Assembly: GCF_001553345.1 (NCBI RefSeq)
Contig: NZ_KQ960748.1
Span: forward strand, 1 to 38,042
Reading direction: 5' to 3'
DNA: 38,042 nucleotides
Source: Veillonella sp. DNF00869
GTDB lineage: Bacteria; Bacillota; Negativicutes; Veillonellales; Veillonellaceae
In this document: one piece after another, positions 17,462 to 25,761 of the stretch
Layout: the number at the start of each line of letters is the position of its first letter
How positions within the stretch are numbered: the first letter of the stretch is position 1
The notes under the pieces: model-generated
Told to the model about the DNA's origin: nothing
The model's input: the letters and a program-made list of their open reading frames with translations, nothing else
Databases searched by the model: none
Program-made: the position numbers and the translations under genes

Positions 17462-18757
17462 ATGTTTAGTTTAGAAAAATCAAAACAAGCCTTCGCAGAG
17501 GCTCGTACATATATGCCAGGTGGTGTGAACAGTCCTGTTCGCTCCTACCGCAGTGTAGGGGGCAATCCTCCTTTCATCAGTTCTGCTAGCGGATCTCGCA
17601 TTTACGATATCGATGGCAATGAGTACATCGATTACGTATTGTCTTGGGGTCCTATGATTCTAGGTCATGCGAATCCTGAAATCGTGGCGTCTATTTTGGA
17701 AGCCATCCCTCGTGGTACTAGTTATGGAGCACCAACACTGCTTGAAACAGAAGTGGCGAAAAAAATTCAAGCTTTCTATCCATCTATGGAAATGGTACGC
17801 ATGGTGAACTCTGGTACAGAATCTACTATGAGTGCCTTGCGTTTGGCTCGTGGCTATACAGGTCGTGACAAAATTGTGAAGTTTATCGGCTGTTACCATG
17901 GTCATAGTGATAGCTTGTTAGTGAAAGCTGGTTCTGGCTTAGCTACCTTTGGCGTGCCAGATAGTCCCGGCGTGCCAACTGGTGTGGCAGAGGATACGAT
18001 TACATTGCCATACAATGATTCTGATGCAGTTCGCCAATTGTTCGAGGCTCATGGTGAAAGTATTGCAGCCATCATCGTGGAACCAGTAGCAGGTAATATG
18101 GGCTGTGTACCTCCTGTGGAAGGATTCTTGGAGACTTTGCGTGAAGTAACGACAGAGCACGGTGCAGTCCTCATCTTTGATGAAGTGATGTGCGGATTCC
18201 GCTCCAGTTCTGGAGGGGCACAAAAATATTACAATGTCATTCCAGACTTAACATGCTTAGGTAAAATCGTAGGCGGTGGCTTACCAATGGCGGTATTCGG
18301 TGGCAAGAAAGAAATCATGTCTTCCATCGCTCCATCCGGTCCTGTGTACCAAGCAGGTACCTTGAGTGGTAATCCGGTAGCCATGGCGGCAGGTCTTGCT
18401 ACCTTGTCTATGTTGCAAAAATATCCGAATGCATTCCGTCAAGTAGAGGAATCTACAGAAGCCTTATGCCAAGGATTAGAAGCAGCAGCGAAAGAAGTAG
18501 GTGTACCTGTAGTAGTACAACGAGTAGGATCTATGTTTACTCTCTTCTTCACAGATAAAGCAGTGCATAACTTCGATGACGCCAGCGCTTGTGATATGGA
18601 AGCGTTTAAAACATTCTTCCACTACAACTTGGAACGTGGCATCTATTATGCAGCCAGCCAATATGAAAGCAACTTCTTATCTACGTGCCATAGCGATCAA
18701 GATTTGGCATACACATTACAAATTGCAAAAGAAGCGTTTCAAGCTATTAAAGGGTAA
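17462..18757 (+). CDS. hemL: Glutamate-1-semialdehyde 2,1-aminomutase
   Basis: A 431-aa class-III aminotransferase that turns glutamate-1-semialdehyde into 5-aminolevulinate, using PLP. The PLP lysine is K268 in CLGKIVGGGLPMAVFGG, and D240 in IFDEVMCGFR contacts the cofactor nitrogen. MPGGVNSPVRSYRSVGG and VNSGTESTMSALRLARG are typical of GSA aminotransferase rather than other class-III enzymes. TAGGAG precedes ATG 17462. It is the last gene of the tetrapyrrole operon. HemE and later heme enzymes are not in the window. Confidence 0.97.
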   Translation: MFSLEKSKQAFAEARTYMPGGVNSPVRSYRSVGGNPPFISSASGSRIYDIDGNEYIDYVLSWGPMILGHANPEIVASILEAIPRGTSYGAPTLLETEVAKKIQAFYPSMEMVRMVNSGTESTMSALRLARGYTGRDKIVKFIGCYHGHSDSLLVKAGSGLATFGVPDSPGVPTGVAEDTITLPYNDSDAVRQLFEAHGESIAAIIVEPVAGNMGCVPPVEGFLETLREVTTEHGAVLIFDEVMCGFRSSSGGAQKYYNVIPDLTCLGKIVGGGLPMAVFGGKKEIMSSIAPSGPVYQAGTLSGNPVAMAAGLATLSMLQKYPNAFRQVEESTEALCQGLEAAAKEVGVPVVVQRVGSMFTLFFTDKAVHNFDDASACDMEAFKTFFHYNLERGIYYAASQYESNFLSTCHSDQDLAYTLQIAKEAFQAIKG

Positions 18758-18839
18758 TATGAGTATTAACCTTTCTTATGAAGAGTAATGAAAACCGATA
18801 AAAATTAATAGTATGTCATAGCATACATGTATGAATAGA

Positions 18840-18904
18840 AATGCCATACACATCGAAACTAATCTATGTTACACTAGATTATAGAGAGTGTATGGCATTC
18901 TTTT
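18840..18904 (+). terminator. Nested long hairpin between hemL and the sulfurtransferase gene (terminator or leader element)
   Basis: Outer stem AATGCCATACAC (18840-18851) / GTGTATGGCATT (18888-18899), 12 bp perfect. Inner stem TAATCTA (18860-18866) / TAGATTA (18875-18881), 7 bp perfect. TTTT follows at 18901-18904. It could terminate the hem operon, but it ends only ten bases before the next Shine-Dalgarno, so a regulatory role for the downstream gene is also possible. Confidence 0.55.
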
Positions 18905-18922
18905 AATATAGGAGGTGTAATG

Positions 18923-19738
18923 ATGAGTGTTTTAATTTCTCCGAAAGAATTACATGAACAATTAGATAGAGTGGTGGTCCTCGATGCTCGTGGCTTTGAT
19001 GCCTATGCAGCAGCCCACATTCCAGGATCCTTTGCCATCGATATGGATGCACACATGAGTGGTCCTTTAGGCGTACACGGTGGTCGTCATCCCTTGCCAG
19101 ACATGGCTGTCTTAGCAAATCGTTTGAGCGAATGCGGTGTGACCATGGATTCTCACATCGTGGTGTATGATGCGTGGATTTCCTTTGCCGGTCGGTTGCG
19201 ATTCTTGCTACTATACATGGGTTTCACTGATGTGAAAGTCCTAGCCGGTGGTATTGAGCGCTGGCATCGGGAAGGGTATCCGTTGACCCAAGAGGAGACA
19301 CCAACAGTGGCAGATTCAAAACCGTTGGCCTATACATTACAAGACCATTTAGTGATGAGCCGTGATGAAGTGTTACAAGCTAGCCAAGCTGGCAGTCATG
19401 TCATCATCGATGCGCGGGCACCACAACGGTATGATGGATCGGTAGTGGATACGATGGATGGCATGACGGGACATGTACCAGGAGCGATTAATCATTTCTA
19501 TGAATGGGGATTTACAGCTGATGGTGTACGTCCAATTGCAGAATTACAAACAGCTTATGGTGACTTAACTAAGGTGGAAAAACCTATCGTTGCCTATTGT
19601 GGTTCTGGTGTGACAGCAGCAAACTTAATGATTGCGTTAGCAGAAGTGGGTGTGGAACCAGCTATGTATGTAGGCAGTTCTAGCGATTGGGTGACTTATG
19701 AAGGGTTCCCGTTGGAAACAGGGGTTAATACATTATAG
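18923..19738 (+). CDS. sseA: Two-domain rhodanese, 3-mercaptopyruvate sulfurtransferase type
   Basis: A 271-aa tandem-rhodanese protein. The N-terminal domain (about 1-125) lacks the catalytic cysteine (VYDAWISFAGRLRFLL). The C-terminal domain carries C226 in AYCGSGVTAAN; a CGSGVT loop is typical of mercaptopyruvate sulfurtransferases, whereas thiosulfate enzymes have CRKGVT. It moves sulfur from 3-mercaptopyruvate to a thiol or cyanide acceptor. AGGAGG (18910-18915) is seven bases before ATG 18923 and four before ATG 18920, so the second ATG is preferred. The gene is behind the nested hairpin and converges with the MFS gene at a shared terminator. Confidence 0.88.
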   Translation: MSVLISPKELHEQLDRVVVLDARGFDAYAAAHIPGSFAIDMDAHMSGPLGVHGGRHPLPDMAVLANRLSECGVTMDSHIVVYDAWISFAGRLRFLLLYMGFTDVKVLAGGIERWHREGYPLTQEETPTVADSKPLAYTLQDHLVMSRDEVLQASQAGSHVIIDARAPQRYDGSVVDTMDGMTGHVPGAINHFYEWGFTADGVRPIAELQTAYGDLTKVEKPIVAYCGSGVTAANLMIALAEVGVEPAMYVGSSSDWVTYEGFPLETGVNTL

Positions 19739-19795
19739 GTTTACACTGTCAGTATAGTAGATAGTGATTCAAAATGTTTTCAATATAATACGATA

Positions 19796-19831
19796 AAAAA
19801 CAGAGGCCTTGATGATAGGACCTCTGTTTTT
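19796..19831. terminator. Bidirectional terminator between convergent sseA and MFS genes
   Basis: AAAAACAGAGG (19796-19806) and CCTCTGTTTTT (19821-19831) form an 11-bp stem with a 14-nt loop. The stem ends in T-runs on both strands, serving the + strand sulfurtransferase and the - strand transporter. Confidence 0.88.
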
Positions 19832-19928
19832 ATATTCTATGTATTTTGTCATATGTGCATCATCATAAAGCATATGTAATGCATAGTATATAGGATGGAA
19901 AATTATATTGTAGTTTATAAGAATGATG

Positions 19929-21128
19929 CTAATGACTGGCTGTTGAAGTGCGCCCTAATGTTACTTTCAAGAAGACTCCTGTTAATGCAATAATCATACC
20001 TGTCACGATAAACATGGTACTAAAGCCCCATTGAGATACGATGGCTGAACCACCTACAGCGCCCATAAAGTAGCCGAAGAATAGAGTGGACTGGTTGTAA
20101 GCAAAAATTTGTCCAGCTAAATGTTTTGGTGTAATACTCGCAATATAGGTGTTGATTCCTGGCAATAGTCCGCCTAATCCAAAGCCTAGTAAAAATCGAA
20201 TGATACATAAGACGATAATAGAATCTGTAAAGGCTTGTGGAATTGTCAGGCATCCTACATAAATAAAACTTGTCCAAAGAATGAATTGAGGGCCTAATTT
20301 GTCGATGTAGCGACCGAGTACAGAGCTAGCTAACATTTGAGCAATTCCTGTAGAGGTGAAAGCTAAACCAGCTAGTAATGCGATGTGTTCGTGGCCACGG
20401 CCTACAATATGTTGCACGAATACAGAAAGTATAGGGGCTGATGCCATAGTAGTGAAGGCAAAAATGAAAGAAGCGATAGATACGAAGATAAGACCTTTCC
20501 AATTGGAGATAGATTGTTGTAAGTCTTTGAAAGAAGGAGCTGGGCCCTTTACTTTAGGAGTAAAGTCTTCTTTTATGAATAATAAGGAAGATAAAAAAGC
20601 TATGCCTAGTAAAGCGGATACGACAAAAAAAGCATACCGAATACCAAAGGTACTTCCCATATAACCACCAATCATAGGTCCTAATAAGGAGCCTCCTAAG
20701 TTGGCAGCGGATAATAGACCTAAGGCCCAACCAGTTCTGGACTCTGGAGTTTGGGTGGCGACTAACGTAATGGATCCAGAAAAAAATCCAGATACCATAC
20801 CATTTAGAATGCGGATCATCACAACATGTTCAGGGCTTTGTGCGAATCCAAGAAGTGCATTGGTGACCATCATTCCAAAACTAGCTCGTAGTAAAATTAA
20901 TTTTCTTCCTTTTCTATCAGCTAGTTTTCCCCAAAAAGGTGAGACGAGGGCCACCATAAGATAGGTGACACCCATGGCGATACCAGACCAATTGGCAAGA
21001 GATCCTTGATCGTGGACTCCTAGGTCCTGTAAATATAAGGGAATGAGGGGAGCTGCTTGACTGAGCCCCACCGATGCCATGAAGGCCCCGAATAAACAAA
21101 CGTATAAGGTGCGTTTCCAAAGTTCCAT
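19929..21128 (-). CDS. MFS transporter of the DHA1 drug-efflux type
   Basis: A 399-aa major facilitator with about 12 hydrophobic segments. The loop 2-3 motif A is visible as FWGKLADRKGRKLILLRA, and LGLLSAANLGGSLLGPMIGG in helix 5 matches motif C of drug/H+ antiporters. The overall resemblance is to MdtG-like proteins; the substrate is unknown. The start is ATG at 21128 (complement), with AGGAG (complement of 21134-21138) five bases upstream. The longer frame to 21173 has no such site. It is the only - strand gene, with its own promoter region at 21211-21241 that carries direct repeats, and it ends at the bidirectional terminator. Confidence 0.88.
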   Translation of the reverse strand: MELWKRTLYVCLFGAFMASVGLSQAAPLIPLYLQDLGVHDQGSLANWSGIAMGVTYLMVALVSPFWGKLADRKGRKLILLRASFGMMVTNALLGFAQSPEHVVMIRILNGMVSGFFSGSITLVATQTPESRTGWALGLLSAANLGGSLLGPMIGGYMGSTFGIRYAFFVVSALLGIAFLSSLLFIKEDFTPKVKGPAPSFKDLQQSISNWKGLIFVSIASFIFAFTTMASAPILSVFVQHIVGRGHEHIALLAGLAFTSTGIAQMLASSVLGRYIDKLGPQFILWTSFIYVGCLTIPQAFTDSIIVLCIIRFLLGFGLGGLLPGINTYIASITPKHLAGQIFAYNQSTLFFGYFMGAVGGSAIVSQWGFSTMFIVTGMIIALTGVFLKVTLGRTSTASH

Positions 21129-21210
21129 ACTGACTCCTATGTACGTGTAGGTGACCCTACTATAAAATTCCAACTATGTATGTATCTATGGTAGCATATC
21201 GGTGAGATTT

Positions 21211-21241
21211 ATTATACCCCTAATCTAGGTATACCTCTAAT
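21211..21241 (-). promoter_or_regulatory. MFS promoter region with two 12-bp direct repeats
   Basis: Read on the - strand, TATAAT (complement of 21211-21216) is a perfect -10. TATACCCCTAAT (21213-21224) and TATACCTCTAAT (21230-21241) are direct repeats differing at one base, with a period of 17. They include a perfect palindrome AGGTATACCT (21227-21236). The -35 (TAGAGG) is weak, as in activator-dependent or MerR-type promoters. Confidence 0.45.
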
Positions 21242-21386
21242 AGTTTCTTGTAGGATTCCGAGTAGATTTTTATACATATGGTTCTAGCATTTATGATGTA
21301 TGAGGAAGTACGACCGTTTGACTATATAATAGTGTCACAGTCAGAGGATATACGTTTCTAACATGGATAGAATGTGATTGGGTCTA

Positions 21387-21415
21387 TTGCAACTACTCTG
21401 CAGATAGTATATAAT
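21387..21415 (+). promoter_or_regulatory. Promoter of the ileS T-box transcript
   Basis: TTGCAA (21387-21392), a 17-base spacer and perfect TATAAT (21410-21415). The transcript would start near 21422, just before the T-box leader. Confidence 0.7.
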
Positions 21416-21421
21416 TGTATC

Positions 21422-21692
21422 TGTATTTGACAACGATATATGTTAATACGTTGATAAAGACGGTCATGCAAGGTAGCTCCGAGCGAGTGAGGGATGGTGA
21501 AAGCCTCATGGGTGAATGCATGGCGGATCACTTTTGAGTATATGTTGGGGAGCCCGTACTGGGGGTACTCACATCGGTGGACACCGTTATATGTTTGAGC
21601 GATGATTCGTTGGGGGTAACTTTCACAAGAATCATCAGTAGGGTGGTACCACGGATTTGCATTCGTCCCTTCGGGGAGCGGGTGCTTTTTTT
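21422..21692 (+). promoter_or_regulatory. T-box riboswitch of ileS, AUC specifier
   Basis: The conserved T-box AGGGTGGTACCACGG is at 21640-21654. The competing terminator stem runs from 21659 to 21685 (GCATTCGTCCC, UUCG loop, GGGAGCGGGTGC, one bulged G), with seven T's at 21686-21692. In stem I, GTCATGCA (21463-21470) pairs with TGCATGGC (21517-21524), and the apical loop carries GATGGTGAAAG. Directly below that stem on the 3' side lies GG-ATC-A, giving ATC 21527-21529 (Ile) as specifier. Uncharged tRNA(Ile) would stabilise the antiterminator and allow ileS transcription. The segment 21242-21386, upstream of the promoter, shows nothing I can assign. Confidence 0.93.
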
Positions 21693-21710
21693 ATTGAGAG
21701 GAGAAATACA

Positions 21711-24557
21711 ATGTCTAATGAAGTGGATTATGGTAAGACCTTGCACTTGCCTGAAACAGAATTTCCTATGCGCGGTAATTTGCCAAAGCGCGAACCAGAA
21801 TTTATCAAGTTTTGGGAAGATAATAAAATTTATGAAAAACGCTTAGCGAAAAATAAAGGTAAAAAATCTTTTATTTTGCACGATGGCCCTCCCTATGCGA
21901 ATGGTAAATTGCACATTGGTCATGCCTTGAACAAAACATTAAAAGACATTGTGATGAAATATAAAACGATGCAAGGCCATTACACACCATACATTCCTGG
22001 TTGGGATACACATGGCCTTCCTATCGAGCATGCAGTTATCAAAAACACTGGCTTGAATCGTCATGAAATGAGTCCATTGGATCTTCGCAATCAATGTCGT
22101 GAATACGCATTGAATTGTGTAGAAGAACAAAAGAAAGATTTCATCCGTTTCGGTGTGCTTGGTGAATGGGATCGTCCCTATTTAACATTGCGCCCTGAGT
22201 TCGAAGTGAAACAAATCGGCGTGTTCGGTGAAATGGCGAAACGTGGTTACATCTACAAAGGTTTGAAAACTGTATACTGGTGTACGCATTGTGAGACTGC
22301 CTTGGCGGAAGCGGAAATTGAATATGCTGAGAAAAAATCTTTCTCCATTTATGTTAAATTCGCTTACGTAAACGGTGCTGACAGCACATTGCCAGCAGGT
22401 TTTGACACTAACAAATTGTTCTCCGTCATCTGGACAACAACTCCTTGGACAATGCCTGCCAACCAAGCGATCTCTGTGAACCCAGAATTAGATTACTCTT
22501 GGGTGAAAATCGGCGATGAAGCATGGTTGCTTGCGAATGGCTTAATCGAAACAGCTACCAAAGAAATGGGCGTAGAGTCCTATGAAGTATTGAACACGTT
22601 TAAAGGTAGTGAATTAGAATTAGCGAACTTTAAACATCCATTTGCTGATCGTAATGCTCCTATCTTGTTGGGTTCTCACGTTACCTTAGACGCTGGTACA
22701 GGTTGCGTACATACAGCGCCTGCTCATGGTGAAGATGACTTTAATGTAGTAAAAGCATACAAAGATGCAGGTAAAATCGACTTTGAAATTTTATCTTTAG
22801 TAGACGCTACAGGTCGTTACATTGCCAAAGTAGACGAACCTCGTTATGGGGATACAGAACAACCACTAGCGGGTGTTGAAATCCACGATGCAGAAGTACC
22901 AGTGATCAAAATTTTGGCTCACAATGGTGCATTGGTGCAAAAAGGCAATATCCGTCACCAATATGCTCATTGCTGGCGTTGTAAAAATCCTGTTATCTAT
23001 CGTGCTACAGAACAATGGTTCTCCTCCGTGGATGGATATCGTCAAGAAGCATTGAAAGCCATCGACGAACAAGTACAATGGATTCCTAAATGGGGTCATG
23101 ACCGCATTTATAACATGATTGCAGACCGTGGGGACTGGGTTATCTCTCGTCAACGTGCGTGGGGTGTGCCAATTCCTATCTACTATTGCGACCATTGCGG
23201 AGAGCACATCATCAATGATGATACTATCTCTTCTTTACAAGAATGGTTTGCCAAAGAAGGCTCCAACGCTTGGTGGGCTCATGAAGCGAAAGAATTATTG
23301 CCAGAAGGATTCACATGCCCATCTTGCGGACACGATTCTTTCCACAAAGAAACCGATATCATGGACGTATGGTTCGACAGTGGTAGCTCTTGGTCTGGCG
23401 TATTGGAACAAAATGAAATGGATGTACCTTGCGCTATGTACTTAGAAGGTTCTGACCAACATCGTGGTTGGTTCAACTCTTCCTTGTTAACAGGTATCGC
23501 TACACGTGGTCATGCACCATACAATGCCGTATTGACTCATGGTTTCGTAGTGGATGGAGAAGGTCGCAAAATGTCTAAATCTGTAGGCAATACAGTGGCT
23601 CCTTCTGATATCATCGATGTACACGGCGCTGACGTAATGCGTTTATGGGTATCCTCTGCAGATTACCAAGCAGACGTGCGTTTGTCCAAAGACATCGTGA
23701 AACAATTGGCAGAAGTATATCGTAAAATCCGTAACACATTCCGTTTCTTGTTAGGTAACTTAGATAACTTTAACCCTAACACTGATAAAGTAGCTTATGA
23801 AGAGTTAACAGAGTTAGATCGTTGGGCATTGCATCGTTTAGAAGAAGTTCGTCAAAAAGTAACGAATGCTTACGAAAATTATGAATTCCACATCTTGTAT
23901 CACACAATCCATAACTTCTGTACCGTAGATTTATCTTCCTTCTACTTGGACGTATTGAAAGATACGATGTACGCAGAGAAAGAAAACAATGTAGCTCGTC
24001 GTAGTGCACAAACGGCTATCTATGAAATTTTGACAACATTGGTTAAAATGGTGTCTCCAGTTCTTTCTTTCACAGCTGAAGAAGTATGGCAATACATGCC
24101 AAAAGAAGATGGTATGGAAGAAAGCGTGATGCTAGCCGATTGGCCACAAGGTCATGCAGAGCATGTGGACGGGGAATTGTCTGCACGTTGGGCAACGATG
24201 TTAGACCTTCGTAGTGAAATGACAAGAGCTTTAGAAGGCGCTCGCCGTGATAAAGCCATCGGTCACTCCTTGGATGCATCCATCACTGTCTATGCAGATG
24301 GCGATGCGTACCAAGCATTGACTGGATTCGGTGATTCCCTAGCTAGCTTGTTGATCGTGTCTGAAGCGCATGTAGTAGAAGGCCGTGACAATGCACCAGC
24401 CAACGCAGTAACAGTAGAAGACGGAGCCTTATCCATCGTGGTAACTCCATCTGCCTTAGAAAAATGTGAACGCTGCTGGATTCACCGCGACACAGTTGGT
24501 CAAGATACAGATCATCCAACATTATGTGCTCGTTGTGCTGACGTAGTAAAGAGATAA
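21711..24557 (+). CDS. ileS: Isoleucyl-tRNA synthetase
   Basis: A 948-aa class-I synthetase charging tRNA(Ile) with isoleucine. PPYANGKLHIGHALNK carries HIGH (68-71) and GRKMSKSVGN carries KMSKS (620-624). The editing (CP1) domain lies between, with IWTTTPWTMPANQAI and HTAPAHGEDDF. The C-terminal zinc finger has C919, C922, C939 and C942, as in the bacterial (mupirocin-sensitive) type of IleRS. The start is ATG 21711, seven bases after AGAGGAG; the frame extends back into the T-box terminator, which is not coding. Expression is controlled by the T-box. Confidence 0.97.
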   Translation: MSNEVDYGKTLHLPETEFPMRGNLPKREPEFIKFWEDNKIYEKRLAKNKGKKSFILHDGPPYANGKLHIGHALNKTLKDIVMKYKTMQGHYTPYIPGWDTHGLPIEHAVIKNTGLNRHEMSPLDLRNQCREYALNCVEEQKKDFIRFGVLGEWDRPYLTLRPEFEVKQIGVFGEMAKRGYIYKGLKTVYWCTHCETALAEAEIEYAEKKSFSIYVKFAYVNGADSTLPAGFDTNKLFSVIWTTTPWTMPANQAISVNPELDYSWVKIGDEAWLLANGLIETATKEMGVESYEVLNTFKGSELELANFKHPFADRNAPILLGSHVTLDAGTGCVHTAPAHGEDDFNVVKAYKDAGKIDFEILSLVDATGRYIAKVDEPRYGDTEQPLAGVEIHDAEVPVIKILAHNGALVQKGNIRHQYAHCWRCKNPVIYRATEQWFSSVDGYRQEALKAIDEQVQWIPKWGHDRIYNMIADRGDWVISRQRAWGVPIPIYYCDHCGEHIINDDTISSLQEWFAKEGSNAWWAHEAKELLPEGFTCPSCGHDSFHKETDIMDVWFDSGSSWSGVLEQNEMDVPCAMYLEGSDQHRGWFNSSLLTGIATRGHAPYNAVLTHGFVVDGEGRKMSKSVGNTVAPSDIIDVHGADVMRLWVSSADYQADVRLSKDIVKQLAEVYRKIRNTFRFLLGNLDNFNPNTDKVAYEELTELDRWALHRLEEVRQKVTNAYENYEFHILYHTIHNFCTVDLSSFYLDVLKDTMYAEKENNVARRSAQTAIYEILTTLVKMVSPVLSFTAEEVWQYMPKEDGMEESVMLADWPQGHAEHVDGELSARWATMLDLRSEMTRALEGARRDKAIGHSLDASITVYADGDAYQALTGFGDSLASLLIVSEAHVVEGRDNAPANAVTVEDGALSIVVTPSALEKCERCWIHRDTVGQDTDHPTLCARCADVVKR

Positions 24558-24602
24558 TGATAATAGCATAAGTAGTCAAAGGTTTAAGTACTATCAATTA
24601 GG

Positions 24603-24640
24603 TAAGGCAAGGGAATGTATCATTTCCTTGCCTACTTTCT
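24603..24640 (+). terminator. Probable terminator after ileS
   Basis: GGCAAGGGAAT (24606-24616) / ATTTCCTTGCC (24622-24632), an 11-bp stem with one G-U pair and a 5-nt loop. The T-tract is interrupted (TACTTTCT), so termination may be partial. Confidence 0.65.
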
Positions 24641-24657
24641 AACAAAGGAGATGCCCT

Positions 24658-25191
24658 ATGAACGTATTGATTGTGATAGATATGCAACATGATTTTATTG
24701 ATGGAACATTAGGTTCGCCGCAGGCGCAGGCTATTGTACCGGCGGTACGTGAAAAAATCCGCAATTTTACTGGTCCTATGGTGTTCACTCGTGATACACA
24801 CGATAGTAGTTACCTTGAAAGCCAAGAGGGTAAACATTTGCCAGTGGAACATTGTGCCCGTGGCACTAAAGGTTGGGAGATTGCTGATGATCTATTGGAA
24901 GTGGCTCGTGAACGAGGTCAACGGGTGGATGTACTAGATAAACCTAACTTTGGGTCCTTAGATTTGTTGGCTCATCTTAAAGGAATGCACGAAGAGGAAC
25001 CTATCGAATCTTTAACCTTGATTGGTTTATGTACGGATATTTGCGTGGTTTCCAATGCTTTGATTCTAAAAGCAGGCTTGCCTGAAATCCCACTTTATGT
25101 GGATCCGAAGTGTTGCGCAGGGGTGACCCAAGAATCCCATGAAGCGGCACTATTGACTATGAAGATGTGTCAGTGCATTGTGGAAGAGTGA
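24658..25191 (+). CDS. Isochorismatase-family cysteine hydrolase (nicotinamidase-like)
   Basis: A 177-aa cysteine hydrolase. The triad is D8 (VIDMQHDF), K95 (LDKPNFGS) and C129 (GLCTDICVVSNAL). A nicotinamidase-like metal motif D46-x-H48 (TRDTHDS) and the HCARGTKGWEI segment suggest amidase activity on nicotinamide or a similar small amide. Nicotinamidases feed nicotinate to NAD salvage, but the exact substrate cannot be fixed from sequence. AAAGGAG precedes ATG 24658. The ferredoxin gene follows after 44 bases. Confidence 0.85.
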   Translation: MNVLIVIDMQHDFIDGTLGSPQAQAIVPAVREKIRNFTGPMVFTRDTHDSSYLESQEGKHLPVEHCARGTKGWEIADDLLEVARERGQRVDVLDKPNFGSLDLLAHLKGMHEEEPIESLTLIGLCTDICVVSNALILKAGLPEIPLYVDPKCCAGVTQESHEAALLTMKMCQCIVEE

Positions 25192-25235
25192 CATGTGGGG
25201 AGCCTCGTAGTATACTAAGGCTAGGAGGCTTGCTT

Positions 25236-25433
25236 ATGTACTTTTATATTAATGATACCTGCGTTTGTTGTGCAGGGTGTGCTATGGATTGCCCTGCAGA
25301 AGCTATTACACGCAAAGGTGATCGCTATGTCATCCATCAGGACATGTGCATTCACTGTGGTGACTGTTATGCCATATGCCCAGTAGGTGCCGTGCAGATG
25401 GTAAAGGAAAAGGACTTGGATACGAACGAATAA
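25236..25433 (+). CDS. 2[4Fe-4S] ferredoxin-like protein
   Basis: A 65-aa bacterial-type ferredoxin with two cluster motifs: C9-x2-C12-x2-C15-x3-C19-P and a second CIHCGDCYAICP. It should be a small cytoplasmic electron carrier; the partner is unknown. The start is ATG 25236, seven bases after AGGAGG (25223-25228). The frame upstream to 25167 overlaps the preceding gene and is not supported. The Shine-Dalgarno lies within one of two alternative hairpins (25201-25230). The transcription terminator overlaps the last codons. Confidence 0.9.
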   Translation: MYFYINDTCVCCAGCAMDCPAEAITRKGDRYVIHQDMCIHCGDCYAICPVGAVQMVKEKDLDTNE

Positions 25434-25458
25434 AATGTTTGTGTACCAAGTCTTTTTT
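25413..25458 (+). terminator. Terminator overlapping the ferredoxin 3' end
   Basis: GACTTGG (25413-25419) pairs with CCAAGTC (25446-25452), and the stem can extend inward with bulges. TTTTTT follows at 25453-25458. The left arm is within the last codons of the ferredoxin gene. Confidence 0.85.
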
Positions 25459-25523
25459 AGTTGTTAATGGTATGGAGTATTACATGGTATTCGTACTATG
25501 GAGAACTTTCAGTATAGTAGCTC

Positions 25524-25552
25524 TTGACAAATAGATATAAGAAGATTATAAT
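25524..25552 (+). promoter_or_regulatory. Perfect-consensus promoter of rpoBC
   Basis: TTGACA (25524-25529), exactly 17 bases, TATAAT (25547-25552). The expected start is near 25559, leaving a leader of about 200 nt before rpoB. The bases between the ferredoxin terminator and this promoter (25459-25523) show nothing else I can name. Confidence 0.92.
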
Positions 25553-25625
25553 ATTTAATTGCAAAAAAGTAACTATAACATTGAATTGATGAAGGAATAT
25601 ATCCAAGGTTGTGCTGAAATGAGGA

Positions 25626-25662
25626 AAGCAAGGTTCACAAGAAAAAATTACGAGCCTTGCTT
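25626..25662 (+). promoter_or_regulatory. Hairpin in the rpoB leader
   Basis: AAGCAAGG (25626-25633) and CCTTGCTT (25655-25662) are exact complements with a 21-nt loop, followed by the weak T-tract ATTTTGTC. It lies in the 200-nt untranslated leader and could attenuate transcription or bind a regulator. No L10-type leader or coding function is apparent. Confidence 0.45.
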
Positions 25663-25761
25663 ATTTTGTCATTGGTCAGCAGGAAAACTGAGACCTGGAA
25701 TCGTCTGCAGTCATACCGTTATAGAATATGTAAGCCAATTTTTATGAGGGGTGAAAAGAAC

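Noticed and set aside
21317..21330. TTTGAC followed by TATAAT as a promoter upstream of ileS
   Set aside because: The two boxes are almost adjacent, so they cannot be a -35/-10 pair; the promoter at 21387-21415 is correctly spaced.
25559..25747. 62-codon frame starting at TTG in the rpoB leader, as a possible leader peptide
   Set aside because: It begins at the predicted transcription start with no room for a ribosome-binding site and resembles no known leader peptide.
25657..25761. Upstream extension of rpoB by 35 codons
   Set aside because: No ribosome-binding site; the residues are unlike any RpoB N-terminus, whereas [15 protein letters not shown] at 25762 is typical in position and follows GAGGGG.
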